A stretch of DNA of 14,289 nucleotides from an uncultured Eubacteriales bacterium (GTDB taxonomy: Bacteria > Bacillota > Clostridia > Peptostreptococcales > Anaerovoracaceae): the NCBI GenBank assembly GCA_900542245.1, contig UQMQ01000056.1, positions 1 to 14,289 on the forward strand, written 5' to 3'. Below, one piece after another: positions 11,856 to 14,289 of the stretch. Within the stretch, counting starts at the first letter, position 1. Each line of letters starts with the position of its first letter. A model generated the notes under the pieces. That model was not told where the DNA came from. It did no database searches and worked only from the letters and a program-made list of their open reading frames with translations. The translations under genes were made by a program, and so were the position numbers.

Positions 11856-13040
11856 TTATTTTTGATATAACAGGCAGACTGCCTCAGCCGCAATGCCTTC
11901 TTCCCGTCCGGCAAACCCCAGCCGCTCGGTCGTCGTCGCCTTGACATTCACAGCCGCCTCGTCAACGCCCAGCGCCTGCGCCACATTGCCGCGCATCTGC
12001 GTGATATACGGCGCGAGCTTTGGCTTCTGCGCGATGATCGTGATGTCGACGTTGCCGACGGCAAAGCCCTTTGCGTCGATCAGCTCTCTGACCGATTCCA
12101 GAAGCAGCATGCTGGAGATCCCTTTGTAACGCACATCGTTATCCGGGAAATGCCTGCCGATATCGCCAAGCGCAGCGGCGCCCAGCAGGGCATCCATCAG
12201 CGCGTGCAGCGCCACGTCTGCGTCCGAATGACCCAGCAGACCGCTTGTATGCGGCACCTCAACGCCGCACAGGACCAGACGGCGCTCCGCCGTCAAGCGA
12301 TGTACATCATAACCTTGTCCGATTCGCATCTTTTTCTGCACTGCAGGCATGTCCTCTCTTGTCGTAATTTTTTTGTTTGCGTCCTCGCCGCGCACCATGG
12401 CGACCCGCGCACCGAAACGCTCGACCAGCCCCGCTTCGTCGGTGCCGTAGAAGCCCTCGGCATAAGCCTTGCGGTATGCCTGCTTGAGCAGGTCTGTATG
12501 GAAGCCCTGCGGCGTCTGGACGTGAAACAGGGTCGTCCGATCCAGCGTCCGCGAAAGCAGTTCGCCGCCCGCAGCACCGCCGCGCGCGCCTTCGTCCGCA
12601 GCGGCAGATTGTCTGATGGTGTCCTTGACCGGCACCACCGGCACTGCAGCACCGCTGCGATAAGCACCCTCCAGTACCCGCAGGATCACCGCCTCCGTCA
12701 CGTAGGGTCGCGCCGCATCGTGTACCAGCAGCAGTCCATCATCGGAAGCATGTTGCAGTCCCTCGCGTACAGAATCCTGCCGTTCCTTGCCGCCCGGCAC
12801 CACGCCCCATACCTTCGTGAAACGCTCGCAAAGCGCCCGGCACTGCACGATAAAATCCTGATTTGCAGCGATCAGGATCTCATCGACAGCCGGGCAGTCA
12901 TCAAAAATTTTTACTGTTGTTTCCAGAATCGTTTCCCCCTGCGGACCGATCCTGACAAATTGTTTGGGCAGCTCCAACCCCATGCGGCTGCCCTGTCCGG
13001 CCGCCATGATCAAGGCGGTCACCTTTTTATTTTGATACAT
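11856..13040 (-). CDS. ispDF: Bifunctional IspD/IspF of the MEP isoprenoid pathway
   Basis: 394 residues joining two enzymes. IspD (about 1-232) makes CDP-methylerythritol from CTP and MEP: LIMAAGQGSRMG (10-21) is the nucleotide loop, then PKQFV, VHDAARPYV (106-114), QTPQGFHTDLL (175-185) and TDEAGLVE. IspF (238-394) cyclises the later intermediate to MEcPP: IGQGYDVHRL with metal ligands Asp245 and His247, GHSDADVALHALMDALLGA with His279, GDIGRHFPD (292-300) and KATTTERLGFAGREEGIAAE. The internal Met238 is where free IspF proteins begin. An Ala/Gly-rich insert (about 145-160) lies within IspD. The start at 13040 has only a weak AGAGA; the in-frame ATG at 13136 would place 32 unrelated residues over the structured spacer. 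It follows the PIN/TRAM gene, as ispD does in Bacillus (yacL-ispD-ispF). Confidence 0.94.
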   Translation of the reverse strand: MYQNKKVTALIMAAGQGSRMGLELPKQFVRIGPQGETILETTVKIFDDCPAVDEILIAANQDFIVQCRALCERFTKVWGVVPGGKERQDSVREGLQHASDDGLLLVHDAARPYVTEAVILRVLEGAYRSGAAVPVVPVKDTIRQSAAADEGARGGAAGGELLSRTLDRTTLFHVQTPQGFHTDLLKQAYRKAYAEGFYGTDEAGLVERFGARVAMVRGEDANKKITTREDMPAVQKKMRIGQGYDVHRLTAERRLVLCGVEVPHTSGLLGHSDADVALHALMDALLGAAALGDIGRHFPDNDVRYKGISSMLLLESVRELIDAKGFAVGNVDITIIAQKPKLAPYITQMRGNVAQALGVDEAAVNVKATTTERLGFAGREEGIAAEAVCLLYQK

Positions 13041-13060
13041 ATCTCTGTTTTTATTATGTA

Positions 13061-13178
13061 GGAAACATCGCTGTGCGATATTTCCGGAATCACGACAAAA
13101 GTACCTTGCGAAGCGGCGTTCATGGATGAGCGCCATGCGCGCATAGAAATCGCAGGTTTCGTTATGCGCACTTTTGTC
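13061..13178 (-). promoter_or_regulatory. Structured leader between the PIN/TRAM gene and ispDF
   Basis: Read on the minus strand, GACAAAAGT (13170-13178) pairs perfectly with ACTTTTGTC (13094-13102), enclosing 67 bases. Inside are a hairpin GCGCATA-AC-GAAA / TTTC-TATGCGC and a smaller GGCG / CGCC hairpin, forming a three-way junction. Next comes an independent 11-bp hairpin, GGAAATATCGC-ACA-GCGATGTTTCC (13061-13085, one U-G pair), 20 bases before the ispDF start. No T-run follows. I do not recognise the structure as a known riboswitch class. Confidence 0.4.
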
Positions 13179-13191
13179 CTTGCAGCCCGTC

Positions 13192-14289
13192 TTATTTCAG
13201 CTTGCCGAAGATCATACGCCCTGCGGCAGTCTGCAACACGCTGGTCACGTTGATGTCCACCACCTTGCCGATCTCTCGCCTGCCGTCCTCGACAACGATC
13301 ATCGTACCGTCATCCAGATAGGCAATGGCCTGATTATGATCCTTACCCTGTTTGATCAGGGTAACAGTCATGTGTTCGCCCGGAATGACCATCGGTTTCA
13401 TCGCGTTTGCCAGTTCATTGATATTCAGCACAGCCACGCCCTTGATAACCGCCACCTTGTTGAGATTGAAGTCATTGGTCACAACCTTGCCTTTCATGAT
13501 CTGTGCCAGCTTCAGCAGCTTGACGTCCACCTCCGGGATCTCCTTCAGCGCTTTTTCAGAATCGGTATTGTAGATTTCGATGCCGTACTCTGTCTGGATC
13601 TTGTTGAGGATATCCAATCCTCTGCGTCCGCGGTTGCGCTTCAGCGCATCCGAAGAGTCCGCGATATGACGCAGCTCCACCAGCACAAACTCAGGGATCA
13701 CAATCGGTCCCTCCAAAAATCCGGTTTTCATGATTTCCAGAATCCTGCCGTCGATAATGACACTGGTATCCAGAATTTTAGGAATTCTTCCTGTCTTTTT
13801 GTCCTTGGCATTGTAACCGTAAGCGTTTTCTTCTGTCGGTCCTGCCTTAGCCTGCAGCAATGCTTTGCGTTCTTTAGCATAAAGATTCAAAAGCTCCGAG
13901 CCTTTTTTGCTGCCGATGACCCAGCCCAAAAATGCCAAAAATGCATAGATGGTGATCGTAATCGTCAGATACAGCGACTTCTGGCTGATGACGCTCTGAT
14001 AGATCTGTGTCAGTAAAAACGCGATAACCAATCCCAGAATCAAGCCGATCGTGCCGCCGATCAGATCATTCGGCGAAACGCCCTGCAGATCTGTTCCGAT
14101 ATTGTCCGCTACTTTCCGGCTCTTTCTTGTCAAAATCGGTGCGATTCGATAAAAAATAATTCCAAAAATAATAACGCAAACAGAGATTGCCCAAACTTCT
14201 TCTGTCCCCGACAAACCTGCCTGTCCCTGACCCGGGTCAACAGTTTTCAGCAGATAAGAACAAAGCTCATACATCTCATAACCAATCAA
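13192..14289 (-). CDS. Membrane-anchored PIN/TRAM-domain protein, YacL-like (5' end at or beyond window edge)
   Basis: At least 365 residues visible. Three hydrophobic segments (about 33-53, 76-97 and 105-126) form the membrane part; Bacillus YacL has four, so the first is probably outside the window. The PIN nuclease domain (about 170-290) starts with ILDTSVIIDGRI and has acidic residues Asp174, Asp180, Glu205 and Asp273 (TNDFNLNK). The TRAM domain, a putative RNA-binding fold, spans about 302-360 (VIPGEHMTVTLIKQGKDHNQ, DDGTMIVVEDGRREIGK). The cellular role is not settled. The frame is open to the last base: TTG at 14289 and ATG at 14274 are possible starts but neither has a visible binding site. 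The gene precedes ispDF, as yacL precedes ispD in Bacillus. Confidence 0.88.
   Translation of the reverse strand: MIGYEMYELCSYLLKTVDPGQGQAGLSGTEEVWAISVCVIIFGIIFYRIAPILTRKSRKVADNIGTDLQGVSPNDLIGGTIGLILGLVIAFLLTQIYQSVISQKSLYLTITITIYAFLAFLGWVIGSKKGSELLNLYAKERKALLQAKAGPTEENAYGYNAKDKKTGRIPKILDTSVIIDGRILEIMKTGFLEGPIVIPEFVLVELRHIADSSDALKRNRGRRGLDILNKIQTEYGIEIYNTDSEKALKEIPEVDVKLLKLAQIMKGKVVTNDFNLNKVAVIKGVAVLNINELANAMKPMVIPGEHMTVTLIKQGKDHNQAIAYLDDGTMIVVEDGRREIGKVVDINVTSVLQTAAGRMIFGKLK

Noticed and set aside
11807..13136. Extended N-termini of proS (to 11947) and ispDF (to 13136)
   Set aside because: The added residues do not resemble the families, lack ribosome binding sites, and overlap the upstream gene or the structured spacer. 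The internal ATGs match the family starts, and the proS one also has a clear binding site.
12150..14016. Long plus-strand frames opposite ispDF and the PIN/TRAM gene
   Set aside because: Both overlap convincing minus-strand genes over their full length and show no domain or start signal.
1..14289. tRNA, rRNA, CRISPR array, intact transposase or replication origin
   Set aside because: Looked for on both strands; no cloverleaf, repeat-spacer pattern, transposase motif or DnaA-box cluster was seen.

Overview
The window looks like chromosomal DNA of a Bacillota, most likely class Clostridia. Supporting signs are strong GGAGG-type ribosome binding sites, a SigH-type sigma factor, Mini-RNase III (MrnC), a YacL-like PIN/TRAM protein, a fused IspDF, and the familiar Firmicutes gene run ispD/F ... 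cysE-cysS-mrnC-rlmB-sigH. Every gene I can support lies on the minus strand, so transcription runs from the high-coordinate end to the low one. The long plus-strand frames are antisense shadows of GC-rich genes.

In transcription order: (1) A membrane PIN/TRAM protein, cut by the window edge or very near its start, is followed by a 151-bp structured spacer, then by ispDF (isoprenoid precursor synthesis) and proS. (2) A 184-bp gap leads to a tight block: cyclophilin, cysE (serine O-acetyltransferase), cysS (Cys-tRNA synthetase) and mrnC (23S rRNA maturation). (3) A visibly more A+T-rich three-gene island follows: hipB, hipS and hipT, a tripartite HipBST-type toxin-antitoxin system. Its genes are joined by two ATGA overlaps. 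It has its own promoter with two matching operators 41 bp apart, and an 11-bp-stem hairpin just beyond its end. (4) A 317-bp gap with a convincing promoter leads to thyA, dfrA, rlmB and sigH. thyA plus dfrA sit where many Clostridia, as I recall, carry thyX, and no rae1/yacP gene lies between rlmB and sigH. (5) The left end is a small catabolic or stress locus. It holds the wreck of a flavodoxin-type NAD(P)H oxidoreductase, then a near-consensus sigma-54 (-24/-12) promoter in front of an arginine-deiminase/DDAH-family gene. An intrinsic terminator follows, then the start of a RocR-like PAS protein that would be the matching sigma-54 activator.

How the parts fit: the central genes are housekeeping functions (translation, rRNA modification, cysteine, thymidylate and folate, isoprenoids) interrupted by one selfish or defence-like cassette (hipBST). 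The left end appears to be a self-contained regulator-plus-target pair using sigma-54. The observations I rate highest are the HipBST island with its promoter/operator layout, the sigma-54/RocR-like/amidinohydrolase pairing, and the structured leader in front of ispDF. I found no tRNA, rRNA, CRISPR array, intact insertion sequence or T-box.
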